Source: a virus. Taken from it: 64,000 bases of DNA. The position numbers and the translations under genes were made by a program. The stretch lies in IMG/VR virus record IMGVR_UViG_3300037010_001227, positions 62,001-126,000 of that record; one strand, written 5' to 3'. The notes under the pieces are model-generated. The model saw nothing but the letters and a program-made list of their open reading frames with translations, was not told the origin of the DNA and did no database searches. How positions within the stretch are numbered: position 1 is the stretch's first letter; each line of letters opens with the position of its first letter. Positions 40,693-49,904 of this stretch are shown piece after piece.

Positions 40693-43245
40693 TTAGATAT
40701 CATCGTCGAAAAGTTCTAATTTTTGTAGATCTTTTCGGCGTTTTGCTTTTAATCCTCTAGCTTCTCTAGTCTTTAAAGTAGCATCAATTCTACCTTGATA
40801 GTCTGGATGAATATCGCCATCTTTATTAATAATATAGGCAATATTTTTGGAAACCAATTCAATAATTTCTGTTGTCTCAGGATCTTTAGCAGTAGCTTCA
40901 GCCTGGACTAAGTAAGCTTTATCTTCTTTAGGTAGCTGTTCGATAGAGTCAGTGAAAAGGTTTACAATTTCTTCTACATAATCACTAAACTCTTTGATGG
41001 CTACTAAGAAAGTTAATCGAGTGTGAAGGATACCTAAGAAAAGTAGTTTTCTATTTCTGGTTTCTGTGTTAGTCACCTTCTGTGGTTGCTCTACTACTTC
41101 AGCTTCAGCTTCAGTAGCAGGTTTCTTAGTGCATAAACCTAGTAATAATGGTGTAGATTCATTGCGAATGTAGTTAAAGTAAGATTTTGAATCACTTACT
41201 TTATTATTGATTAAGTCTATTACTACAGGGTTTGGCAATAACAGATTTGCAATAGTTGCCTTAGAATTTGTTGTAATACATCTAGATAAGGCTTTTAGAG
41301 CTGGCCCAAAAGCAGTTTCAAAAATATTTCTAATAATTTCTGAAACTTTATTAGGATCTGTCGCTGCTAAAAGTTCCCCGTGATTTGATTCTATACTAGA
41401 AACAACAGTATTTACCTTAGAATCAAAATCTTCCTTACTAGGAAATATGAATCTATATTTTTCTGGATTAGGTTGACCAGCAGGATATAAGAAATAATAA
41501 GTTGATGGAGCACTAGCATTTGTGCCAATCTTCTGCTTCACAGCAACTGGAATAGCTTCTAAATTTGCTTTTACTCTATTCTTGTAGGTTTCAATTACAG
41601 TATCTTTATTTACAGCAGTAGATTTTGATGCTGACTTAAATTCTTTAGATACAATATTAAAGGTAGAATTTAAGTCATCAGCTAAAGCTGAGTTAAAAGG
41701 TCTTTCTGCAATATTTAGAGAAAAGATGTCAGTAAAATCATCTTTTATTCTAGATACTTTATCACCAGTATTGTTCAATACTTTATTAAAAGTATAATAA
41801 GCTACTTTAATACCTTCATTACTATTTATGAAGTTTGCAAAACTTGTGTTATCTCTTGAGATATCTACATCATCAACATTTTTTGGTAGGTCATATAAGA
41901 ATCGTTTTAATTCATTGACTGAATATGGTAAGTTATTATCAATACCGTTATATAACTGGTTTACAAAAATAGCACCTTCGGGTGAATACGCGAAGGAAGC
42001 AAACTTACTATCAAAGAAGTCATAAAAAAGGTTTCGTTTTTCTAAGTTACCGATGTTATTTATAACGATAAAATCGAAACTAGTTCTAACTGGAGAACCA
42101 GTTGTTTTACATAGAAGTTCTAAGGTATTTCTAACAGCACTTGTAACATATTCTCTATGAATATCACCAAGAATACGATTAGAATCTATGTTGATATAAT
42201 CTTCGTAAGTGGCATAATCTTCATAAGTATCAGTATCTCCCTTACCATCTACTTCGGAAGGATCTAACTCACCACTTTCAGGTTTTCTTTTCTCTTCTGC
42301 TTCTTTCTTACTTAACCCATTATCGGCTTGTTTTAATACAGATTTTAATTCTGTAATAGGAGTATTAGATAATAATGCTTTTAAAAAGAAAATCAAAGAA
42401 AGAACTGGGTATTCAGTAATAGACAGTAGCATTTTGTTGCCAATATCTGTTGCAGTTTCAGTTCCTTTAGCTTCATATAAATGTTGTTTATCTGCATTCA
42501 TTGGATAAACAGTATTAACATAATCCTCATCTATCTGATAAATATCTTTGATATACTTAACAAAACTTGTGTTGCGATGTAAGAAAATAGATAAAGTTTC
42601 ATTGCTTAAATTAGTAGCAGGAAGTTTCTTTTCCATACCACCCATTGCTGCTTTGGCATACTTTGTAGTATCTAATGGAGAGTTAATGGATTTTAAATTG
42701 AACATATTACGCAGAGATTGTTTCTGCGTATTTTGTGACAACTCACCAATAGCGTCATAAGACATAATAATAAAGATATGGTGTCCTCTAATTACAGAAG
42801 CTATCATTAAATCTCTGACGAGTCTATCAAAGTCATCCTTACTTAAAACATTCTCTACTTTGTAACCACCTAAAGCATTGGTGACTGTTTTAATTACAGT
42901 AGAAAATGATTTTTTAGCTAACTGGTCTTCTTCATCAATCTCCTCAATATCAGTTTCCACTTCAGATTCATCTTCGCCAGTGTTCTCTGGAAATGTTAGT
43001 TCTCCTGAAATTGGATTCCCAGGATTATTAATAAACGCTACACAATCAGTGTAAATTTTATATAATTTATCAATTATCTGTGTAATTGCAATAGTTTCTT
43101 TTGTATTCTGAGATTTGTAAAAAGTTGAGTAAGAAGATAGTTTCTCTAACTCTTTTACAAAGCCTCTGTTTTTATTACAGAAGAAAACTTTGTTTAGGAC
43201 GGCAGTAATTTTTCCGTGGTGCTTTGTTTCTAATTGTATGCTCAT
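40693..43245 (-). CDS. 850-aa protein, function unknown
   Basis: Starts MSIQLETKHHGKITAVLNKV with AGGAAATTAAATTTC upstream. Largely helical and soluble, Lys/Asn/Ser-rich like the 1977-aa product. An acidic low-complexity block (EDESEVETDIEEIDEEDQ) lies near residue 93, and a second charged block near 330. No motif recognised. It follows the hub gene by 23 bases on the same strand, so it may be a virion protein co-expressed with it. Confidence 0.8.
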   Translation of the reverse strand: MSIQLETKHHGKITAVLNKVFFCNKNRGFVKELEKLSSYSTFYKSQNTKETIAITQIIDKLYKIYTDCVAFINNPGNPISGELTFPENTGEDESEVETDIEEIDEEDQLAKKSFSTVIKTVTNALGGYKVENVLSKDDFDRLVRDLMIASVIRGHHIFIIMSYDAIGELSQNTQKQSLRNMFNLKSINSPLDTTKYAKAAMGGMEKKLPATNLSNETLSIFLHRNTSFVKYIKDIYQIDEDYVNTVYPMNADKQHLYEAKGTETATDIGNKMLLSITEYPVLSLIFFLKALLSNTPITELKSVLKQADNGLSKKEAEEKRKPESGELDPSEVDGKGDTDTYEDYATYEDYINIDSNRILGDIHREYVTSAVRNTLELLCKTTGSPVRTSFDFIVINNIGNLEKRNLFYDFFDSKFASFAYSPEGAIFVNQLYNGIDNNLPYSVNELKRFLYDLPKNVDDVDISRDNTSFANFINSNEGIKVAYYTFNKVLNNTGDKVSRIKDDFTDIFSLNIAERPFNSALADDLNSTFNIVSKEFKSASKSTAVNKDTVIETYKNRVKANLEAIPVAVKQKIGTNASAPSTYYFLYPAGQPNPEKYRFIFPSKEDFDSKVNTVVSSIESNHGELLAATDPNKVSEIIRNIFETAFGPALKALSRCITTNSKATIANLLLPNPVVIDLINNKVSDSKSYFNYIRNESTPLLLGLCTKKPATEAEAEVVEQPQKVTNTETRNRKLLFLGILHTRLTFLVAIKEFSDYVEEIVNLFTDSIEQLPKEDKAYLVQAEATAKDPETTEIIELVSKNIAYIINKDGDIHPDYQGRIDATLKTREARGLKAKRRKDLQKLELFDDDI

Positions 43246-43268
43246 GAAATTTAATTTCCTAATCTTTC

Positions 43269-45839
43269 TTACAAGCGAGAATAGATCCAGTTTAGTGTTG
43301 GAACATATTCTAAATGGACTTGCGCATTATTGCTGAAAGGATGCGCTGCTTTGTAACTAGCCTCAACTGCTGGGTATGTTACAGTCTGTTCGATATTGTT
43401 AGAAATTCTTCTTCTCACCTCTCCAGAACCAACGTTATAAACGAAGAAACAAATATTTCGTATATCTTCTTTGTTTATTTCAGAGAAAGGTGTAGCATTG
43501 TTGATTCGACTGTTTCTATCTTCAATTGCTTTCTTAGCATGATAGTAACATCTAGTCATAAATTGAATACCAAGATCAATATTAGCTTTTGGATCAAAAT
43601 AATAGTTAAAGGAAGCTGTTCCAATATTTACCATACCTTTAACTTCTTCAACTGCTGATGGGCCTATCTGGAATAATCCAATAGTTCCACCTGATTTAGC
43701 TTTAGGATCTCCGTTACTTTCAAGTAACATTTGAGCCTTAAAATATTTCCAATTTGGGAATACTTGTTGTAACTCTCCAGTAATATATGTATTATAAGCT
43801 TTTTGAATTTCATCATCATAAGTAGTTAAATTAAAATTACGTGGAGTTGTTTTAGCTGCTGTAGCAATACCTTTGCAAGTTTCTGAATATGAGTTAAGAA
43901 TTCGCATTGGTGAAGAATCTTTATTTACATAAAACGCATTACCAAGAGTTGACCTGACAGCATTAGCCATATCAATTTTTCTAAACTCTTCAGCTCGTTT
44001 AAAGAAGTCTGGGTATGAATTATCAGCAACAGGTTTGTTTTTAAGCTGTGAAAATATTTTAGCCCAAGTTCTTGTTACAGTCTTGATTCTGCTGAATTTT
44101 GCATAGCAACTTTCTAATATTCCGCCTAAAACATCCCAATTAACAGAACGATTTACTCTGTGATTTTCGTCACCTGGAGTATATGATTGTAAATTACCAT
44201 CAACATCAAACCCAATAAAGGCTCCTGATGGATGTCTTAAATATACTGTTTCTTGTCCTGGAACAGTTGAGATTTCAAGTCCAATAGGTTTAGAAAAATT
44301 AACGTCGCTAGAATTTGCATACAAGGTTGTATGATCAATATAGCTTCTAATCTGTTCTGGAGTCCCTTGGATGATTGTTGTCGGTGTAGCTATACTTCCT
44401 ATCCATTCCAAAGGATTATAGAAAGCTGAGGTTCCTATTACTTGAGCTTTATTACGAATTGCTAATAGACTGTTGGCATCTATAGTCTCACCAGCCCCTT
44501 TAAAGATTTCCCAATGTAAGTGGTATCCACCATTGTTACCAAATACGTGTCCTGTATTACCACAGAATCCTAATGGTGTTCCAGCCTTTACTAAGGTTCC
44601 AGCATGATTTTGTATAATCTTAACAATACTGTCATTTATAGCAGCTAGGTGGAAGAAACCGTGTCCAGTCCCATCAACTGCTCTACAGAATAAAGCATTT
44701 CCCATAGAATTATTATTATATATAAAAGTAACAGGATACATGTCAATAGGAGCAAGGCAAATAGTGCTGTTATCTGTAGCTGCCGATATATCAATACCCA
44801 TATGACGTTTTTCAGCGTTTCTATAATAAGGCCGAGGTGCGCCGAAGTTACCTTTGATTGGATCTCCCGATAATGGTGGTGTTGGGCGCCCAGGTCCAGG
44901 TTTAATAGGCCACATTTTTATTACATGAGTATCAACTGGTGTAGTTTTTTCTGGCGTTGGTTCTGCAACAGGAGCTGGTAAAGCTTGTCGTAATGCTTCA
45001 GGAATAACTAAAGTATCTGTAGGAGCAACATATGTTGTTGTTTCAGGAACTGTTAAAGTGACAGCATCTTTACTTAAAATAACACGTTTGGCAAAAGGCG
45101 CAGAAGCAGTTGTTGGGAATCCAGGATATGCAGCAGTAATTTTACTGTATTTAGCAGTAGTTAAAGTATCAATATCTGTTAGATTAATTTGGCCGGATAG
45201 AAATATTGCTGACTCGCCAATAGTATCAGAAATGTAAAGCATAGACTTATTTTCTGCTCTAATACTAAAAGCATTTGCTACTTTCGTAACATAATCATCT
45301 TCGTCATTTGTAAGAATCTGTGTATTACTTTCAGTTTCAGTTCTAATAGATTGTTCAGCTACTTCAAGTCCAGGAATGATTTCTAATGGTCTATCCTTAT
45401 CATATTTAAACTCATTGGCATGAATTATTGCACCAACAAGAATAGGTAAGTTTGGATCATCATTTTCAAATATTACATAAACTTCAGTTCCTTGTTTGGG
45501 TGTGCTAAATACTCCGCTAATAGTAGCAACTTCATTTTCATTCTTTTTTGGACCCCAATTTTGAGATAGTGGTTTTGCCCAAGGTAATAAATCTTCTGCA
45601 TCAGAAGCTTTCCAAGTATTGATATATTTGGCTCCATCAGGTATAGAAATACTATTAGGACTATCTTGAGCCGTATCAATAAACTCATCTGGAAATGTTC
45701 CATGAATAGCAGGGATCCAAACTTTAACTCTACCACTAAATAAAGGATCTTTATTAGATACAACAATAGCTCTCGTTAAAGAGCCTTTAATTATATTTTT
45801 TAGACTATAATTATATTCATTTATTTCGTGATTAAGCAT
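43269..45839 (-). CDS. gp5: gp5-like baseplate hub with M23 and lytic transglycosylase domains
   Basis: The 856-residue protein begins with a gp5-type OB-fold (GRVKVWIPAIHG, then LPWAKPLS and GVFSTPKQGTEVYVIFENDD). A Pro-rich linker follows. At about 345-445 is an M23 metallopeptidase with HMGIDIS and HLHW zinc residues, cutting peptide cross-links. Near 705-830 an SLT transglycosylase has ESNGDPKAKS with likely catalytic Glu and IGLFQIGP. Such hubs form the membrane-puncturing spike base. Two peptidoglycan activities in one hub chain are notable. The gp53 gene overlaps its start by 8 bases. Confidence 0.88.
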   Translation of the reverse strand: MLNHEINEYNYSLKNIIKGSLTRAIVVSNKDPLFSGRVKVWIPAIHGTFPDEFIDTAQDSPNSISIPDGAKYINTWKASDAEDLLPWAKPLSQNWGPKKNENEVATISGVFSTPKQGTEVYVIFENDDPNLPILVGAIIHANEFKYDKDRPLEIIPGLEVAEQSIRTETESNTQILTNDEDDYVTKVANAFSIRAENKSMLYISDTIGESAIFLSGQINLTDIDTLTTAKYSKITAAYPGFPTTASAPFAKRVILSKDAVTLTVPETTTYVAPTDTLVIPEALRQALPAPVAEPTPEKTTPVDTHVIKMWPIKPGPGRPTPPLSGDPIKGNFGAPRPYYRNAEKRHMGIDISAATDNSTICLAPIDMYPVTFIYNNNSMGNALFCRAVDGTGHGFFHLAAINDSIVKIIQNHAGTLVKAGTPLGFCGNTGHVFGNNGGYHLHWEIFKGAGETIDANSLLAIRNKAQVIGTSAFYNPLEWIGSIATPTTIIQGTPEQIRSYIDHTTLYANSSDVNFSKPIGLEISTVPGQETVYLRHPSGAFIGFDVDGNLQSYTPGDENHRVNRSVNWDVLGGILESCYAKFSRIKTVTRTWAKIFSQLKNKPVADNSYPDFFKRAEEFRKIDMANAVRSTLGNAFYVNKDSSPMRILNSYSETCKGIATAAKTTPRNFNLTTYDDEIQKAYNTYITGELQQVFPNWKYFKAQMLLESNGDPKAKSGGTIGLFQIGPSAVEEVKGMVNIGTASFNYYFDPKANIDLGIQFMTRCYYHAKKAIEDRNSRINNATPFSEINKEDIRNICFFVYNVGSGEVRRRISNNIEQTVTYPAVEASYKAAHPFSNNAQVHLEYVPTLNWIYSRL

Positions 45840-46188
45840 TTTGTAGACTATTTAAAAGTTTTAAAAGATATGTAATGTCAATAATCTTAATAATTTCGCC
45901 ACCACCAGGTCTTCCAAAAGGATCGACAATACCATTACTCCAGTAAATAACCCACCACAAATCAGACGATTGATAAAGTTCGTTAGCAATAAGATCAGGT
46001 CTATCTGCAAAATTATTGGGAACTTTATAATAACCAACCACGGGAACTAGTTTACTATAAATAGGAGCAATTGGAAAATAAGTTACAGTATTATGAACTC
46101 CCTTAAAAGTCCCACCTTTAGTAGTTCTCTCGTATGAAGATTTGGCTGGTTGAATTATTGATCCATCCCAAGAAAAAATCGCTGGCAT
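45832..46188 (-). CDS. gp53: gp53-like baseplate wedge protein
   Basis: The 118-residue protein has the gp53 pattern GYYKVPNNFADRPDLIANEL followed by SDLWWVIYWSNGIVDPFGRP, where the Trp-rich block and DPF loop are diagnostic. In T4, gp53 closes the wedge at the hub. It overlaps the hub gene start by 8 bases, matching the T4 order 53 then 5. No strong ribosome site is seen. Confidence 0.85.
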   Translation of the reverse strand: MPAIFSWDGSIIQPAKSSYERTTKGGTFKGVHNTVTYFPIAPIYSKLVPVVGYYKVPNNFADRPDLIANELYQSSDLWWVIYWSNGIVDPFGRPGGGEIIKIIDITYLLKLLNSLQNA

Positions 46189-46231
46189 ATAATAAATTCC
46201 CTATAAAAGTTAATTGATTTTTTTCTTCAGA

Positions 46232-46241
46232 ATCCGATATG
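46232..46241 (+). promoter_or_regulatory. ATCCGATATG motif, candidate promoter
   Basis: One mismatch from consensus, followed by TAGTAAGAGG, the site for the gene at 46257. Confidence 0.5.
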
Positions 46242-46256
46242 TAGTAAGAGGCTATT

Positions 46257-46673
46257 ATGGATAAACAAACCGGATTGGAAATTAGAGCGTTAAACGAAGC
46301 ATTAAACACAGCCATGCACCGCATTATGTTACTAGAAACCAGAGTTTCCCAACTAGAAACTATTACCAACCAAAATACATTTAAATGGCAACCTCATACT
46401 ACGCTAGATACAATCCAGTATGGAGCACCAGGAGAATTTTCTGGAATGAATTATCCTGTTTATCCTGTTTGGCAACCAGCTACTCCAGAGTATTTCGTTA
46501 CTAAACCAGATCCTAATAAATATTATACTGGAACACCTCCGCAAACGTTTTCATCTGTTTCTTCAGGAACAATATTGGTAGCTGATTCAGAAGGTGGTGT
46601 TCATTGGGAACATTGTGAACCTTTAGTAAGTGGCTCAATAACAACTTCTGAGCCTGTATGGAACCCCGAATAA
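46257..46673 (+). CDS. hypothetical coiled-coil protein, 138 aa
   Basis: Starts MDKQTGLEIRALNEALNTAM with GAGGCTATT upstream. The first ~40 residues are a heptad coiled coil (MLLETRVSQLETI); the rest is Pro/Tyr/Trp-rich (YPVYPVWQPATPEYFV), like whisker or collar fibres. A small fibre or baseplate part is my guess; family not recognised. Confidence 0.72.
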   Translation: MDKQTGLEIRALNEALNTAMHRIMLLETRVSQLETITNQNTFKWQPHTTLDTIQYGAPGEFSGMNYPVYPVWQPATPEYFVTKPDPNKYYTGTPPQTFSSVSSGTILVADSEGGVHWEHCEPLVSGSITTSEPVWNPE

Positions 46674-46704
46674 TCGAAAAAGTCCTTTGTAGTCATGGCC
46701 TTCC

Positions 46705-46714
46705 GTCCGATATG
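46705..46714 (+). promoter_or_regulatory. GTCCGATATG motif, candidate promoter
   Basis: A perfect copy of the recurring motif, 22 bases upstream of the DNA ligase start. It sits in a small inverted repeat (CCTTCCGTCCG...CGGAAGG). Confidence 0.55.
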
Positions 46715-46735
46715 TATGTACGGAAGGTCATTCTC

Positions 46736-47635
46736 ATGTCAACAATACGAAAGCCTATGTTAGCAGGAACCATTAAAGACGTTACCAAGCTTATATTTCC
46801 CTTGGGTGCAACGTACAAATTAGATGGGATTCGTTGTTTACGCCCTGAACCTAAAGACGTAGTTAGTAGATCGTTTAAACCAATTGCAAACGTTTACATT
46901 AGAAACATTCTCAGTAAAGACTTAAAAGTAGGAATGGATGGAGAGATTATATCAGGATTGACATTTCAAGATGTGACTCACGCCGTAATGTCTTATGAAG
47001 GTGAACCAGACTTTAAGTATTATGTCTTTGATTACGTTGTAGATGACCTTACTAAAGGTTACATGGACAGAATGAAGGATCTTAAAGCATGGTATGACGC
47101 TGAAGGTCATAAGTATCCTTACATTGTTCCTCTCTTTCCAACAATTATTAACAATCTTGAAGAACTTCAAGAGTTTGAAGCAAAAGCTCTTGGTGAGGGT
47201 TATGAAGGAGTTATTCTCAGGTCACTTAATGGCCCTTACAAAAATGGTAGAAGTTCTTTTAAAGAACATTATCTGTTAAAGCTAAAGCAGTTCCTTGATA
47301 GTGAAGCAATAATTATTGGGTTTGAAGAACTTCTGATAAATAATAATGTTGCAACTACTAACGAACTAGGTCATACAGAACGATCTTCTTGCAAAGATAA
47401 TCTAGCTCCTGGCTATAAACTAGGTTCTATTTATGTTCAGGATTTGAAATCTCGTTGTTGTTTTAGTATTGGAACTGGATTCGATGATGCACTTCGTTGT
47501 GAGATTTGGAACAATAAAGCTAAGTATCTTGGAAAAATTGCAAAATATTCTTACTTCCCAATTGGTGTAAAAGAAAGTACTGGAGTGCCAAGACACCCAG
47601 TATTTAAAGGTATTAGAGATAAAGACGATATGTAA
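46736..47635 (+). CDS. ATP-dependent DNA ligase
   Basis: The start at 46736 (MSTIRKPMLAGTIKDVTK) follows GAAGG. The 299-residue protein has the nucleotidyltransferase motifs: KLDGIRC (motif I lysine, adenylylated), YVFDYVV (III-like), EGVILRSLNGP (IV) and LLKLKQF (V), then a compact OB domain. It seals nicks during replication and repair. Length fits small phage ligases. An HNH relic follows it. Confidence 0.9.
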   Translation: MSTIRKPMLAGTIKDVTKLIFPLGATYKLDGIRCLRPEPKDVVSRSFKPIANVYIRNILSKDLKVGMDGEIISGLTFQDVTHAVMSYEGEPDFKYYVFDYVVDDLTKGYMDRMKDLKAWYDAEGHKYPYIVPLFPTIINNLEELQEFEAKALGEGYEGVILRSLNGPYKNGRSSFKEHYLLKLKQFLDSEAIIIGFEELLINNNVATTNELGHTERSSCKDNLAPGYKLGSIYVQDLKSRCCFSIGTGFDDALRCEIWNNKAKYLGKIAKYSYFPIGVKESTGVPRHPVFKGIRDKDDM

Positions 47636-48060
47636 TATGACTAATACTTTAAGTGATATTTAACAGAAAATAAATACGCTTTCTACAAACGGTTGTTGGG
47701 TTTGGACTGGTTACAAAACTAATGGTGGGCTATGGTAGAATACAATGGTGAGTCTATATTATCTACAGAGTGATATATTCTATGGAGAATAGACCAATAT
47801 TTCCACTTTTAGATTTAGACTACTTGTGCAAAAACAGAGCTTGTTGTAATCTAGTTCATCTAGAACCAGTTACTTACTTGAAAATGTATTGCGAGGTAAT
47901 CCAGGGAAGCATAACTTAACTAAACCTGTTATCGGCAAGGACATGAATATTCAGATAGTAATATTGCTATAATTACGAGCAAGAACGGTGAGCCTGAACG
48001 TGTTTGTAAACAATGTAGATTGGAAAGTTATAAACGATACGAGCTATTACATCCAAACCG
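47636..48060 (+). pseudogene. decayed HNH homing endonuclease
   Basis: In mixed frames one reads NGCWVWTGYKTNGG (usual N-terminus of HNH enzymes), then LDYLCKNRACCNLVHLEPV (HNH core with H lost) and a C-terminal VCKQCRLESYKRYELL piece. Several stops and frameshifts interrupt it. It is the kind of free-standing homing gene that inserts next to ligase or polymerase genes. Confidence 0.72.
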
Positions 48061-48078
48061 TAAAAGGAATATTAAATA

Positions 48079-48357
48079 ATGGAATATACTAAATTTAGAA
48101 TAGAAGTTGAGACAGTAAATAAAGGCTTCTTTACGAAACCTATTACCAGTGATGTAGAGGATATTAGAGTTTTCGTAGCAAGGACTTTTGCTAATACTGC
48201 TAGTATACCTCTCGACCAATGCTGGAAAATATTAGAACAACATTTATATCAATTGGCTTTGTTTACTCATGAAAAACCGTTAGTTATAAAATTAAACGGA
48301 AATAATCGTTACTTCAATCCAGCAAATGTTGTTAGTCTGGCTATTATTAAGGAATAA
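48079..48357 (+). CDS. hypothetical protein, 92 aa
   Basis: Starts MEYTKFRIEVETVNKGFFTK with AAGGAATATTAAATA upstream. Mixed alpha/beta, basic C-terminus (IKLNGNNRYFNPANVV). No family recognised. Confidence 0.72.
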   Translation: MEYTKFRIEVETVNKGFFTKPITSDVEDIRVFVARTFANTASIPLDQCWKILEQHLYQLALFTHEKPLVIKLNGNNRYFNPANVVSLAIIKE

Positions 48358-48378
48358 AAAGCCCTACTCTGTAGGGCT
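48355..48378 (-). terminator. intrinsic terminator
   Basis: AGCCCTAC and GTAGGGCT pair round a 3-base loop; on the minus strand TTTTTATT follows. The stop codon of the gene at 48377-48523 sits in the stem. It may also end the plus-strand gene weakly. Confidence 0.75.
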
Positions 48379-48523
48379 ATTCAAAGAATGATGATCGTTC
48401 TAGGTTATATTTAGGAGGATTATCCAAGTTAGATATATCGTAAATGGTTTCAGTAATTCTATACATTCTTCCATTTATTAATACGTGATCTTTTTCATTA
48501 TATGTGTAAACACTATCTCGCAT
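48377..48523 (-). CDS. hypothetical protein, 48 aa
   Basis: Its ATG overlaps the stop of the preceding gene (TAAATG) and reads MRDSVYTYNEKDHVLINGRM, a beta-rich peptide like a small SH3 or barrel. The frame ends TAG in the terminator stem. Coupling supports it. Confidence 0.65.
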   Translation of the reverse strand: MRDSVYTYNEKDHVLINGRMYRITETIYDISNLDNPPKYNLERSSFFE

Positions 48524-49051
48524 TTACTTAGCAGCAAGTGATATGAGTTTTGAGATTTCACTAGAGAAGTCTAGTTTAGCTTCGTCTCCACGCTTCTGCA
48601 TATTAGGGACGGTGGATATAATCTTTGTAAACTCATCAAATAAGCCAGCAAGAGTTGGAGAAGCTTTTCTAATAAATATATCAACTTCTTCCTTGCTTAG
48701 ATCATACTTACTCATAATAGTTTTCATAGCTCTCATAGCCTGAATAAAATTATCACCAGTATAGTTAGTAAGAACTTCGTCTCTAATATTCTTGGCAAGT
48801 TCTTGTTCCTGAGCAAATGGAATTAAGAGTCTTCCAGTTTCGATATTAAATACATTGTTAGGAACCTGATTAGATTTAGCTAAGTCCAGTTTAATACCTG
48901 TAGAAGCGTCACCATTTTTTAATGAGATTTGCTTACTATCAACTCTATCATTCCAGATATCATTGAGTAGAGGATTTCGCATCCCAGCTTCATCAAGCAC
49001 AAATTCTGCTTGTTCCATATAACAAAGTTCAAGAAATGTTTCGTTGTCCAT
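48524..49051 (-). CDS. hypothetical protein, 175 aa
   Basis: Starts MDNETFLELCYMEQAEFVLD with AGGCTTAAA upstream. The N-terminal half is mixed; the C-terminal half is a helical bundle (AMRAMKTIMSKYDLSKEEVD). No family recognised; it lies in a minus-strand virion/unknown block. Confidence 0.72.
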   Translation of the reverse strand: MDNETFLELCYMEQAEFVLDEAGMRNPLLNDIWNDRVDSKQISLKNGDASTGIKLDLAKSNQVPNNVFNIETGRLLIPFAQEQELAKNIRDEVLTNYTGDNFIQAMRAMKTIMSKYDLSKEEVDIFIRKASPTLAGLFDEFTKIISTVPNMQKRGDEAKLDFSSEISKLISLAAK

Positions 49052-49109
49052 TTTAAGCCTATTAGTAGTTTGAATGTCTATATAAAGTAATTCACGAAAG
49101 GGAAAGACT

Positions 49110-49307
49110 ATGTTTAAAATTACCCATGAAAATCCAGATGTAAAACGGATTCATCGAGTATCTACAAAAGAAGATAAGATTAGTGGAACCTTTGATTTTG
49201 GAGATCTTACCTTTGATACTGTTGAAGAAGCAAAGGATCTGATAGAATATCATACTAACGAAAGAACAATACTAATGTCAGATCAGCTATCGGTAGTTAA
49301 AACTTAA
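49110..49307 (+). CDS. hypothetical protein, 65 aa
   Basis: Starts MFKITHENPDVKRIHRVSTK with AAGGGAAAGACT upstream; short beta-rich protein ending before a terminator. No family recognised. Confidence 0.7.
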   Translation: MFKITHENPDVKRIHRVSTKEDKISGTFDFGDLTFDTVEEAKDLIEYHTNERTILMSDQLSVVKT

Positions 49308-49315
49308 ATAACTAG

Positions 49316-49338
49316 GGACTCGAAAGAGTCCCTTTTGT
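49316..49338 (+). terminator. bidirectional terminator
   Basis: GGGACTC/GAGTCCC around GAAA, with TTTTGTT downstream, between the convergent genes at 49110 and 49338. Confidence 0.85.
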
Positions 49339-49904
49339 TATTCTTTTATTGCTAAAAGTTTATCAACTACGCTCTTGAAATATTCCCATCCATTTGTGCC
49401 ACCATTTACTTTCTCTCGTACAGCAACCCAATCTTGACAGATAGCTGCCTGATCGACATGATGGGATTCAAAATAGTTAATAGCTTCTTTAGCTGCGGCA
49501 GTAGGTTCTAAAATAAGGTCTGGGTTATTAACTAAATCCAGACCTAATCTTTTGCCTGCAAGCGTATAATTAGCTTTTCCAGTGGTTTGAATAAAACCTC
49601 TTCCGTGATACTTGGCACCGTCATTGATAGCTGTATTTCCTAGTCTCTTCCCAATAGCGGTCATGTAACCATAATGGGTTTCAAAGTAAGAATCACTACC
49701 AAGTTCATTGATAGGTAAAAATCCTTTCTTTACATTACCAACAGTTATATTAGTCTCTGTTGCTACTGTAGCAATCATGGCAATATGAATATTTTTGTTA
49801 GTCCAACCTTTATCATTCATTAGTTTTTCTAATATCGGCCAAGATTGTTGTATGTTCTCTACTGGAATACCAGTAGCTTTTGATATTTGTTCACATGTAA
49901 ACAT
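49338..49904 (-). CDS. GH19 endolysin (chitinase-like lysozyme)
   Basis: A 188-residue GH19 domain: N-terminal FTCEQISKATGIP helix, TVATETNITVGNVK with the likely catalytic Glu, then KYHGRGFIQTTGKANYTLAG and LDLVNNPDLILEPTAAAKEA. GH19 endolysins hydrolyse peptidoglycan glycan chains at lysis. There is no signal peptide, so a holin would be needed; holin candidates are at 321 and 35284. It overlaps the next gene by one base. Confidence 0.92.
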   Translation of the reverse strand: MFTCEQISKATGIPVENIQQSWPILEKLMNDKGWTNKNIHIAMIATVATETNITVGNVKKGFLPINELGSDSYFETHYGYMTAIGKRLGNTAINDGAKYHGRGFIQTTGKANYTLAGKRLGLDLVNNPDLILEPTAAAKEAINYFESHHVDQAAICQDWVAVREKVNGGTNGWEYFKSVVDKLLAIKE

